This document shows, piece after piece, positions 53,299 to 61,235 of a stretch of DNA of 64,000 nt (position 1 is the first letter of the stretch; every line of letters begins with the position of its first letter). A program made the position numbers and the translations under genes. Location: positions 1,240,001-1,304,000 of the forward strand of contig CABIZV010000001.1 of NCBI GenBank assembly GCA_902363335.1, in the 5' to 3' direction. The notes below the pieces were generated by a model, which saw only the letters and a list, made by a program, of their open reading frames with translations, ran no database searches and was not told where the DNA came from. The DNA comes from Enterobacteriaceae bacterium. Lineage in GTDB: Bacteria; Pseudomonadota; Gammaproteobacteria; Enterobacterales; Enterobacteriaceae.

Positions 53299-55581
53299 AT
53301 GTCCGAACTTAATGAAAAGTTAGCCGCAGCTTGGGAAGGTTTTACCAAAGGTGATTGGCAGAATGAAGTAAACTTACGTGACTTCATCCAGAAAAACTAC
53401 ACTCCGTACGAGGGTGACGAGTCCTTCCTGGCTGGCGCTACTGAAGCGACCACCAAGCTGTGGGACAGCGTAATGGAAGGCGTTAAACTGGAAAACCGCA
53501 CCCACGCGCCAGTTGACTTTGACACCGCCGTTGCTTCAACTATCACTTCCCACGACGCTGGCTACATCAATAAGTCGTTGGAAAAAATCGTTGGTCTGCA
53601 GACTGAAGCCCCACTGAAACGTGCTCTTATCCCGTTCGGCGGCATCAAAATGATCGAAGGTTCCTGCAAAGCGTATAATCGCGAACTGGATCCAATGATC
53701 AAAAAAATCTTCACCGAATACCGCAAAACCCACAACCAGGGCGTATTCGATGTTTACACCAAAGACATTCTGAACTGCCGTAAATCTGGCGTTCTGACTG
53801 GTCTGCCAGATGCTTACGGCCGTGGTCGTATCATCGGTGACTACCGTCGCATCGCGGTGTACGGTATCGACTTCCTGATGAAAGACAAATACGCACAGTT
53901 CGTGTCTCTGCAGTCTGACCTCGAAAATGGCGTAAACCTGGAAGCGACTATCCGTCTGCGTGAAGAAATCTCTGAACAGCACCGTGCGCTGGGTCAGATC
54001 AAAGAGATGGCTGCTAAATACGGCTACGACATCTCTGGTCCGGCTACCAACGCTCAGGAAGCTATTCAGTGGACTTACTTCGGCTACCTGGCTGCGGTTA
54101 AATCTCAGAACGGCGCGGCAATGTCCTTCGGTCGTACTTCCAGCTTCCTGGATATCTACATCGAACGTGACCTGAAAGCAGGTAAAATCACCGAGCAAGA
54201 CGCTCAGGAAATGATTGACCACCTGGTCATGAAACTGCGTATGGTTCGCTTCCTGCGTACCCCTGAGTATGATGAACTGTTCTCCGGTGACCCAATCTGG
54301 GCGACTGAATCTATCGCAGGTATGGGCGTTGATGGCCGTACTCTGGTTACCAAAAACAGCTTCCGTTTCCTGAACACCCTGTACACCATGGGTCCTTCTC
54401 CAGAGCCGAACATCACCGTTCTGTGGTCTGAGAAACTGCCACTGGCGTTCAAAAAATATGCTGCTAAAGTCTCCATCGATACCTCTTCTCTGCAGTACGA
54501 GAACGATGATCTGATGCGTCCTGACTTTAACAACGATGACTACGCTATCGCTTGCTGCGTAAGCCCAATGATCGTTGGTAAGCAAATGCAGTTCTTCGGT
54601 GCTCGTGCAAACCTTGCGAAAACCATGCTGTACGCAATCAACGGCGGCGTTGATGAAAAACTGAAAATGCAGGTTGGTCCTAAGTCTGAACCAATGAAAG
54701 GCGACGTACTGAAATATGACGAAGTCATTGATCGTATGGACCACTTTATGGATTGGCTGGCTAAACAGTACGTCACCGCACTGAACGTCATCCACTACAT
54801 GCACGATAAGTACAGCTACGAAGCTTCTCTGATGGCGCTGCACGACCGTGACGTTATTCGCACCATGGCGTGTGGTATCGCAGGTCTGTCCGTTGCTGCT
54901 GACTCCCTGTCTGCAATCAAATATGCGAAAGTTAAACCAATTCGTGACGAAGACGGTCTGGCTATCGACTTCGAAATCGAAGGCGAATACCCGCAGTTTG
55001 GTAACAACGACCCTCGCGTCGATGACATGGCAGTTGACCTGGTAGAACGTTTCATGAAGAAAATTCAGAAACTGACTACTTACCGTAACGCTATCCCGAC
55101 TCAGTCTGTTCTGACCATCACCTCTAACGTGGTTTATGGTAAGAAAACCGGTAACACCCCAGACGGTCGTCGTGCTGGCGCGCCATTCGGCCCAGGTGCT
55201 AACCCAATGCACGGTCGTGACCAGAAAGGTGCTGTAGCCTCTCTGACCTCCGTTGCAAAACTGCCGTTTGCCTACGCTAAAGATGGTATTTCTTACACCT
55301 TCTCTATCGTTCCAAACGCTCTGGGTAAAGACGACGATGTTCGTAAAACCAACCTGGCAGGCCTGATGGATGGTTACTTCCACCACGAAGCGTCTGTTGA
55401 AGGTGGTCAACACCTGAACGTTAACGTTATGAACCGCGAAATGCTGCTCGACGCGATGGAAAACCCTGAGAAATATCCTCAGCTGACCATCCGTGTATCT
55501 GGCTACGCAGTACGTTTTAACTCCCTGACTAAAGAACAGCAGCAGGACGTTATCACTCGTACCTTCACTCAATCTATCTAA
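53299..55581 (+). CDS. pflB: PflB, pyruvate formate-lyase
   Basis: 760 residues, as in E. coli. Glycyl radical enzyme converting pyruvate and CoA to formate and acetyl-CoA under anaerobiosis. Active-site Cys pair in AIACCVSPM (codons 419-420 including Met) and radical Gly in RVSGYAVRF (codon 735 including Met, which is Gly734 of the mature enzyme). Strong codon bias. Start has an AAGAAGGTAGGTG site. A terminator before pflA partly uncouples the activase. Confidence 0.99.
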   Translation: MSELNEKLAAAWEGFTKGDWQNEVNLRDFIQKNYTPYEGDESFLAGATEATTKLWDSVMEGVKLENRTHAPVDFDTAVASTITSHDAGYINKSLEKIVGLQTEAPLKRALIPFGGIKMIEGSCKAYNRELDPMIKKIFTEYRKTHNQGVFDVYTKDILNCRKSGVLTGLPDAYGRGRIIGDYRRIAVYGIDFLMKDKYAQFVSLQSDLENGVNLEATIRLREEISEQHRALGQIKEMAAKYGYDISGPATNAQEAIQWTYFGYLAAVKSQNGAAMSFGRTSSFLDIYIERDLKAGKITEQDAQEMIDHLVMKLRMVRFLRTPEYDELFSGDPIWATESIAGMGVDGRTLVTKNSFRFLNTLYTMGPSPEPNITVLWSEKLPLAFKKYAAKVSIDTSSLQYENDDLMRPDFNNDDYAIACCVSPMIVGKQMQFFGARANLAKTMLYAINGGVDEKLKMQVGPKSEPMKGDVLKYDEVIDRMDHFMDWLAKQYVTALNVIHYMHDKYSYEASLMALHDRDVIRTMACGIAGLSVAADSLSAIKYAKVKPIRDEDGLAIDFEIEGEYPQFGNNDPRVDDMAVDLVERFMKKIQKLTTYRNAIPTQSVLTITSNVVYGKKTGNTPDGRRAGAPFGPGANPMHGRDQKGAVASLTSVAKLPFAYAKDGISYTFSIVPNALGKDDDVRKTNLAGLMDGYFHHEASVEGGQHLNVNVMNREMLLDAMENPEKYPQLTIRVSGYAVRFNSLTKEQQQDVITRTFTQSI

Positions 55582-55620
55582 TAGATTTGACTGAAATCGC
55601 GATTAAAAACGCGTAACATA

Positions 55621-55650
55621 AAGGCTCCACTTCGGTGGGGCCTTTCTTAT
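55621..55650 (+). terminator. Terminator after pflB
   Basis: Ten-base stem AAGGCTCCAC/GTGGGGCCTT (one G-U pair) with a TTCG tetraloop, then TCTTAT, about 40 bases after pflB and before pflA. Confidence 0.88.
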
Positions 55651-55786
55651 AACCGACTCACGCTGAGTGGATTTTGCTTGCTGACTTCTATACTGAAGTT
55701 AACAAGCAAAATAAACTCGACGCGGCTTTATAACCGTGCTCGCAAACCTGGCTGTAAAGCCGGGAAGAACTGGAGATAACACCGCA

Positions 55787-56527
55787 ATGTCTGTAATTGG
55801 TCGTATTCACTCCTTTGAGTCCTGTGGCACAGTTGATGGCCCAGGCATCCGCTTTATTACCTTCTTCCAGGGCTGCCTGATGCGCTGCCTGTACTGCCAC
55901 AACCGCGATACGTGGGATACCCATGGCGGTAAAGAGATCACCGTTGAAGAGCTGATGAAAGAGGTGGTGACCTATCGCCACTTTATGAACGCATCCGGCG
56001 GTGGCGTGACGGCATCTGGCGGCGAAGCTATCCTGCAAGCTGAGTTCGTTCGCGACTGGTTCCGCGCTTGCCACAAAGAAGGCATCCATACCTGTCTTGA
56101 TACTAACGGTTTCGTTCGTCGCTACGATCCGGTGATTGATGAGCTGCTCGAAGTCACCGATCTGGTCATGCTCGATCTTAAACAGATGAACGATGAGATT
56201 CACCAGAATCTGGTCGGTGTGTCTAACCACCGTACGCTGGAATTTGCACAGTATCTGTCGAAGAAAGACGTGAAGGTGTGGATCCGTTACGTGGTGGTTC
56301 CGGGCTGGTCTGATGATGACGATTCAGCGCACCGTCTGGGGGAATTTACCCGGGACATGGGTAACGTTGAGAAAATCGAACTGCTGCCGTACCACGAGCT
56401 GGGCAAACACAAGTGGGTCGCCATGGGTGAAGAGTACAAGCTCGACGGCGTTAAGCCGCCGAAGAAAGAGACCATGGAGCGCGTAAAAGGCATTCTTGAG
56501 CAGTACGGCCATAAGGTGATGTACTAA
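55787..56527 (+). CDS. pflA: PflA, PFL-activating enzyme (radical SAM)
   Basis: 246 residues from MSVIGRIHSFESCGTVDGPG; 17 upstream codons are rejected on homology, and CTGGAGATAAC precedes this ATG. Radical SAM cluster motif CLMRCLYC gives Cys30, Cys34 and Cys37. It generates the glycyl radical on PflB. Downstream of the pflB terminator, with room for its own promoter in the 205-base gap, as in E. coli. Confidence 0.97.
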   Translation: MSVIGRIHSFESCGTVDGPGIRFITFFQGCLMRCLYCHNRDTWDTHGGKEITVEELMKEVVTYRHFMNASGGGVTASGGEAILQAEFVRDWFRACHKEGIHTCLDTNGFVRRYDPVIDELLEVTDLVMLDLKQMNDEIHQNLVGVSNHRTLEFAQYLSKKDVKVWIRYVVVPGWSDDDDSAHRLGEFTRDMGNVEKIELLPYHELGKHKWVAMGEEYKLDGVKPPKKETMERVKGILEQYGHKVMY

Positions 56528-56537
56528 GCTCACCTGC

Positions 56538-56720
56538 CCTCCCGGCGTCACTTCGTTCGGCTGGGCTAGCTTATAGCTCATACGTAGATACTGTGGGCAT
56601 TGACAACATGTAGGCCTGATAAGCTACGCGCCATCAGGCATAACCGCGCACATTGCCGGATGGCGGCTACGCCTTATCCGGCCTACACTAGTCGGTAGGC
56701 CGAGCGAAGCGACGCCGGGG
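56538..56720. repeat. REP/BIME cluster between pflA and ycaM
   Basis: Several palindromic units in one gap. GTAGGCCTGATAAGC to GCCATCAGGC (56610-56639) and GCCGGATGGCGGCTACG to CCGGCCTAC (56655-56686) are classical REP forms. The outer pair CCCGGCGTCACTTCGTTCGGC (from 56538) and GTAGGCCGAGCGAAGCGACG (56695 on) are inverted copies of a second family. The convergent ends of pflA and ycaM flank it, typical for BIMEs. Confidence 0.8.
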
Positions 56721-56723
56721 AAC

Positions 56724-58142
56724 TCAGCGCCGACGTGCCAGCAGCGGGAAAATTAACCCCAGCCCTATCAGCACAAACGGCATCGCCACGTTCAATGAAA
56801 GCTGGAAGATCCACTCCGGTGTAAACGCCGCCATTTTTGGGAAGATCCCGGTGAGACAGGCAAAGGCGGTAAACAGGAAACACCATACTCCCACCGTCAT
56901 CGCCAGCTTCCGATTACGAATAAACACATACTCCGAGTGATATTTTTGCCCTAATCGAATCACCGCAATAAACGCCACAAACACCCACAGGTAGCGCAGC
57001 GGCATCACCACCGAATTCAGGTTCAACAACCACTTATACAGGTTGTTCATATCCCCAATGCCTAACGTGGGAAGCATGATGAGCAGCGCCACCAGCACCA
57101 GCGTCAGCAGATAACCGTTTACCGGCGTGCCGGAGGCATTGGTACGGCACAGTTTTTCGGGAATGTAACGGCTGTCCGCATCACTCAGCAGCACCTTCAG
57201 CGGTGCATCAATCGAGAACACCAGCGCGGCAATCTGCCCCAGGGTATTGGCAATCGCATAAACCACCATCAGGGCGTTGCCCAAACCGTAGTACTCGCCC
57301 AATTTCTGGAAGGCATAATACTGCCCGTTGGCCATCAGATCGTCTGGAATATTGTTGGAGTCAAACATCATCCCCATCGCAAGCGATCCCAGAATGGCGC
57401 ATACCGCCACCATCACGGCGAGGAATATCATCCCGCGCGGGAATTCTTTACCAGGATTACGCGTATTGTTGACGTATGGGGAGATTTTTTCCGCGCCGCC
57501 GACGGCAAACACCAACATTGAAATCGTGGTGATGTAGGTGAAATCGAAGTGCGGAATAAACGTGCGCCAGGTGATATTGGTCGTGGCAATTTTGACTTCT
57601 GTAATAGCGGGAGCCGTCACGGCCATCACCACATAAAGCAACGACATCACAAACATCGCAATCCCGGCAATTGAGCCGACCAGCTTCAGTGATTTCATCC
57701 CGCGGGAAGCCACCCACATAAAGAAGATAAACAGCACCAGCGTAAAGCCCTGCAGCGCCACCACGCCATATTCGGTGATAAGAGAACCATTTCCCTTTAG
57801 CGCCCAACCCAAGGCAATCAAAATCGCCTGGGGCTTTTGTGCCAGATAGGGAATGTGCACCACCCAATAGGTCCAGGCGGCCAGGTATGCCAGCCCTGGC
57901 CCCATGGTATTTTTAATCCACGTGCTTACCCCGCCCTTGCCATCCTTGAAGGTCGAGCCAAGCTGACCGACAATCAGGGCATAAGGGGTAAAATAGAGCG
58001 CAAAGATAAAAAGCCATGAGAAAACAACCACCAGCCCCTGGTTGGCGTAGTTGTTGACGACGTTACCAAAACCCCAAACCGTAATAAACGACATCAGCGC
58101 GATGTTGTACCACCGCAACTGTTTTTGTTGATCGCTTGCCAT
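56724..58142 (-). CDS. ycaM: YcaM, APC-family amino acid/amine transporter
   Basis: 472 residues with about 12 membrane helices. Amino acid-polyamine-organocation family, closest to the glutamate:GABA antiporter branch; N-terminal MSFITVWGFGNVVNNYANQG and ISMLVFAVGGAEKISPYV match E. coli YcaM. The substrate is not established. Single gene on the minus strand. The 3' end abuts the REP cluster. Confidence 0.92.
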   Translation of the reverse strand: MASDQQKQLRWYNIALMSFITVWGFGNVVNNYANQGLVVVFSWLFIFALYFTPYALIVGQLGSTFKDGKGGVSTWIKNTMGPGLAYLAAWTYWVVHIPYLAQKPQAILIALGWALKGNGSLITEYGVVALQGFTLVLFIFFMWVASRGMKSLKLVGSIAGIAMFVMSLLYVVMAVTAPAITEVKIATTNITWRTFIPHFDFTYITTISMLVFAVGGAEKISPYVNNTRNPGKEFPRGMIFLAVMVAVCAILGSLAMGMMFDSNNIPDDLMANGQYYAFQKLGEYYGLGNALMVVYAIANTLGQIAALVFSIDAPLKVLLSDADSRYIPEKLCRTNASGTPVNGYLLTLVLVALLIMLPTLGIGDMNNLYKWLLNLNSVVMPLRYLWVFVAFIAVIRLGQKYHSEYVFIRNRKLAMTVGVWCFLFTAFACLTGIFPKMAAFTPEWIFQLSLNVAMPFVLIGLGLIFPLLARRR

Positions 58143-58329
58143 AAATTCCGTTCCTTGAATGTTATTATCGCGAATGCGTTATTTTTTTCGACGGATGATT
58201 ATGCGAGCACCGGACAAGAAAAGGTAATGTGGCAGTGCAAAATTCCAACATCTCGCACATTTAATCGGGTTTGTGGTGTTGCAGAGGGAATGGCTGGCGC
58301 GCTGGAGTGAAAGCAACGCGCCGGGAGAA

Positions 58330-59481
58330 TCAGGCATGAGCCACAGGAGTTGGATGATGTCCTGCTTTGCGCAGCAGCATCATGAGATAAATGAACGACA
58401 CGCCGGCAATCATAATAAACAGCAGATTATCGGAGTAGTTCTGCATCAGCATCGCGGTGAGCATTGGCCCAACCAGACTGCCGATGGTATAGGAGAGCAG
58501 CAGCGCTTGGTTCATGGCAACAAGCTGATGATGTTCGACTTTTTCACAAGCCCAGGCCATCGCCACCGGATAAAGCGTGAAGCCCGCAGCGCCCAGGATA
58601 AATAGCGATGGTGCCATCATGGCCTGGTTCAGCATCCCCATACAGCCGATGATGACCACAAATACCTGTACGCGCAGCACCAGCAAACGACCATAGCGAT
58701 CCGCCAGGCGACCAATCGGCCACTGCCCTAAAATACCGGCGCTCACCATCACCGCCATCCAGAATCCAATGCCCGAGTCGCTCACCCCGCGGTGGTTCAG
58801 ATACAGCGGCATCAGGCCATACAGCGATCCCAGGACAATACCCGAGATAATACAGCCGTTCACACCCAGGCGCGCCTGGCGCAGTTTGAACATTGGCCAT
58901 ACGCGCGTGGTACCACTTTCAACCTCGCTCTGCTGGTTCAGAATACGGGTGAAGAGCAGCGGCAGGATCCCTGCTAGCACAACGCCTGTCATCAGCGGCA
59001 GGATGGTCGCCATATCGGTTGGCAGCTTACTGACAATCAATTGCCCCAGTACGGTGCCGATATAGTACATCATCATATAGGCCGCCAGCAGACGCCCACG
59101 GTTGTGCGTGGTTCCGCTGCACATCAGCGCACTTTCCACGACCACCCAAATCATCGCACAGCCGACACCGGCAACAAAACGCCAGAACATCCAGCTCCAG
59201 AAGCCCACCATCAGGCCCAGCCCAACGCAGCCCGCGGCAAAAATCAGCGAGGCGATGTAATAGCTGTTGTTGAATCCCAGACGCTTGATGAGGCGTCCAG
59301 TCAGCATTGTGCCCACCAGGTTACCGGTGAAATAGGACGAGCTGACCACTCCCACCTGCCAGGTTGGCAGATTTTCATGGGCGAGCCAGAGCGGGACGAG
59401 CGTGTTTAATACCGCGATCGCCAGCGTCAATAAGAGTAAGCCACAGAGCAACAACAACACCGGGCGAGTATAGGTGGACAT
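58330..59481 (-). CDS. ycaD: YcaD, major facilitator superfamily transporter
   Basis: 383 residues from MSTYTRPVLLLLCGLLLLTL (E. coli 382); a 27-residue extension upstream is rejected. Twelve predicted helices; MFS loop motif in GRLIKRLGF and GRLADRYGRLLVL. Substrate unknown. Between ycaM and dmsC; in E. coli ycaC lies between ycaD and dmsC but is absent here. Confidence 0.93.
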   Translation of the reverse strand: MSTYTRPVLLLLCGLLLLTLAIAVLNTLVPLWLAHENLPTWQVGVVSSSYFTGNLVGTMLTGRLIKRLGFNNSYYIASLIFAAGCVGLGLMVGFWSWMFWRFVAGVGCAMIWVVVESALMCSGTTHNRGRLLAAYMMMYYIGTVLGQLIVSKLPTDMATILPLMTGVVLAGILPLLFTRILNQQSEVESGTTRVWPMFKLRQARLGVNGCIISGIVLGSLYGLMPLYLNHRGVSDSGIGFWMAVMVSAGILGQWPIGRLADRYGRLLVLRVQVFVVIIGCMGMLNQAMMAPSLFILGAAGFTLYPVAMAWACEKVEHHQLVAMNQALLLSYTIGSLVGPMLTAMLMQNYSDNLLFIMIAGVSFIYLMMLLRKAGHHPTPVAHA

Positions 59482-59703
59482 GGGTATCAGACCGTGAGGA
59501 TAGACAGATTTCGAGCGCATCATGCCACCGCAAAAAACATTGTCAATCCACCGAATTTTCACCCTAAGACGCTTTATGGCCGAACGATTGATGTTTCTTA
59601 TTCAGCGCATCGCTACAAAACCATCATAGAAATTTATTTGATTGTTTTTATTGAGAAAGGGAATAAATATGCCGGCAGGGTTCAGTTGAAAAAATTCATG
59701 GAC

Positions 59704-59739
59704 AAAAAGTGCCAGGGCATAGCTGCCCCGGCACTTTTT
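59704..59739 (-). terminator. Terminator of the dmsABC operon
   Basis: Stem AAAAAGTGCC/GGCACTTTTT extended by GGGC/GCCC across an A-C mismatch, with loop ATAGCT, 4 bases after the dmsC stop; T-run on the minus strand within the stem. Confidence 0.9.
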
Positions 59740-59742
59740 CGC

Positions 59743-60606
59743 TTAGCTCGCCACCGCCATGCCGACGGTCATGTGCAGACCGTAGAACACGCCGCGGCCA
59801 ATCAGCTCACCCACCAGCACCAGCACAAACGCCAGGCTCAGTAGCGGCAGTGCAGGCTGATAGCCTTTAAGCTGCGGCACCACCCAGCACACCAGCGCCA
59901 GCGCAATAGCGGCCACGCGCCACGCCATCAGCGAACCATAGTCCGGTACCAGCGCGGATGCCTGCTGAATTGAGCTGTGAATCGCGGCCAGCTCAACGCC
60001 CTGCATCAGGGCCACCACCACGCTCACCGCCAGCGCCGCCAGGCTCACTACCGGCAGAAGACGCAGCGCCCAGCCTTCCACTCGCGCCCAGCTCAGCAGC
60101 AGATAACCTAACAGCGGCCCGCCGATAAACAGCGTCAGGAAGAACGAGAGCGGCGTCCAGACCGTGTACCAGGTCGGCACGGTGTCGATGGTGTTGTACA
60201 CGCGCACCATCATCCACACGAAGACCACCCCCAGCACCGCCGTCACCACCAGCCACAGGCTGCGTAACGCACAGGAGAGCTTGTTCGTCACCGCCAGCAG
60301 CCAGCCAATCCCGCCCACGGCAAAGAAGATTGAGCCGCTGGCAATTTCGTTACTCAGCGACGAAGCGCCAATACAGTTAAGCGAGTTAAAGGCGCGCATC
60401 GGTGAGCCTAAGTGCAGAATGGAGGCGATAAAACCAATCCCCATCAGCACCCACAGCGCAAACATGCTCACCACCACCCGCTGCTGTTGCTCACGCGACA
60501 GCTGCCCTTTCATCAGCGCCAGTGCCAGAACGATAAATCCTCCGGCTACACACTGCCCTAAGACCGTGAAAATCATCAGCGGCCATTCATGCCATCCACT
60601 TCCCAT
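59743..60606 (-). CDS. dmsC: DmsC, DMSO reductase membrane anchor
   Basis: 287 residues from MGSGWHEWPLMIFTVLGQC, the E. coli length; the in-frame extension to 60663 overlaps dmsB and is rejected. Eight membrane helices. It anchors DmsAB to the inner membrane and oxidises menaquinol. Its start is one base beyond the dmsB stop. The last 89 codons are nearly the same DNA as a second dmsC at 63732-64000. Confidence 0.97.
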   Translation of the reverse strand: MGSGWHEWPLMIFTVLGQCVAGGFIVLALALMKGQLSREQQQRVVVSMFALWVLMGIGFIASILHLGSPMRAFNSLNCIGASSLSNEIASGSIFFAVGGIGWLLAVTNKLSCALRSLWLVVTAVLGVVFVWMMVRVYNTIDTVPTWYTVWTPLSFFLTLFIGGPLLGYLLLSWARVEGWALRLLPVVSLAALAVSVVVALMQGVELAAIHSSIQQASALVPDYGSLMAWRVAAIALALVCWVVPQLKGYQPALPLLSLAFVLVLVGELIGRGVFYGLHMTVGMAVAS

Positions 60607-60607
60607 C

Positions 60608-61225
60608 TCACACCTCCTTCGGGTTGGCCAGATAGCCAGTGGTGTCGCCGCACGGACGTGCATTGGCGTTTGGTTTGATCACAATGCTCGGTTTGGTGAA
60701 ATGCGCAGACGGCAGTGGCGCTACCGCCGCCAGCGTCCCGTGCTTTTTACGCAGCTCTTCAATCGGGCCAAAGTCCAGCGCACGCAGCGGGCAGGATTCG
60801 ACGCAAATGGGTTTCTTGCCGTCCGCCACGCGCTCATGGCAGCCGTCGCATTTGGTCATATGACCTTTTGCTTCGTTGTACTGCGGCGCGCCGTACGGGC
60901 AGGCCATATGGCAATAGCGGCAGCCGATACACACGTCCTCGTTTACCACCACGAAACCGTCTTCGCGTTTGTGCATCGCGCCGCTCGGACAGACCTTGGT
61001 GCAGGCCGGATCTTCACAGTGGTTACAGGCAATCGACAGGTAGTAGGCAAAGACGTTCTGGTTCCAGACGCCGTTATCTTCCTGCCAGTCGCCGCCCGCG
61101 TATTCGTAGATACGACGGAAGCTGACGTCCGGGGTTAAGTTCTTGTAATCTTTACAGGCCAGTTCACAGGTTTTGCAACCGGTGCAACGCGCCGAGTCAA
61201 TAAAAAAGCCATATTGCGTGGTCAT
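60608..61225 (-). CDS. dmsB: DmsB, DMSO reductase iron-sulfur subunit
   Basis: 205 residues, very close to E. coli DmsB. Four 4Fe-4S clusters held by CTGCKTCELAC, CNHCEDPACTKVC, CIGCRYCHMAC and CDGCHERV...CVESC. It carries electrons from DmsC to the molybdenum cofactor in DmsA. Start MTTQYGFFIDSARC with AGGAGTAACTG site, 10 bases after dmsA. Confidence 0.98.
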   Translation of the reverse strand: MTTQYGFFIDSARCTGCKTCELACKDYKNLTPDVSFRRIYEYAGGDWQEDNGVWNQNVFAYYLSIACNHCEDPACTKVCPSGAMHKREDGFVVVNEDVCIGCRYCHMACPYGAPQYNEAKGHMTKCDGCHERVADGKKPICVESCPLRALDFGPIEELRKKHGTLAAVAPLPSAHFTKPSIVIKPNANARPCGDTTGYLANPKEV

Positions 61226-61235
61226 CAGTTACTCC

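Noticed and set aside
53536..55572. A 678-codon open frame antisense to pflB
   Set aside because: It mirrors pflB in the complementary frame. Highly expressed genes avoid TTA, CTA and TCA codons, which leaves the opposite strand free of stops. No family resemblance or ribosome site supports it.
58143..58329. Possible small gene between ycaM and ycaD
   Set aside because: No frame with a convincing start and family match; it most likely holds the ycaM promoter.
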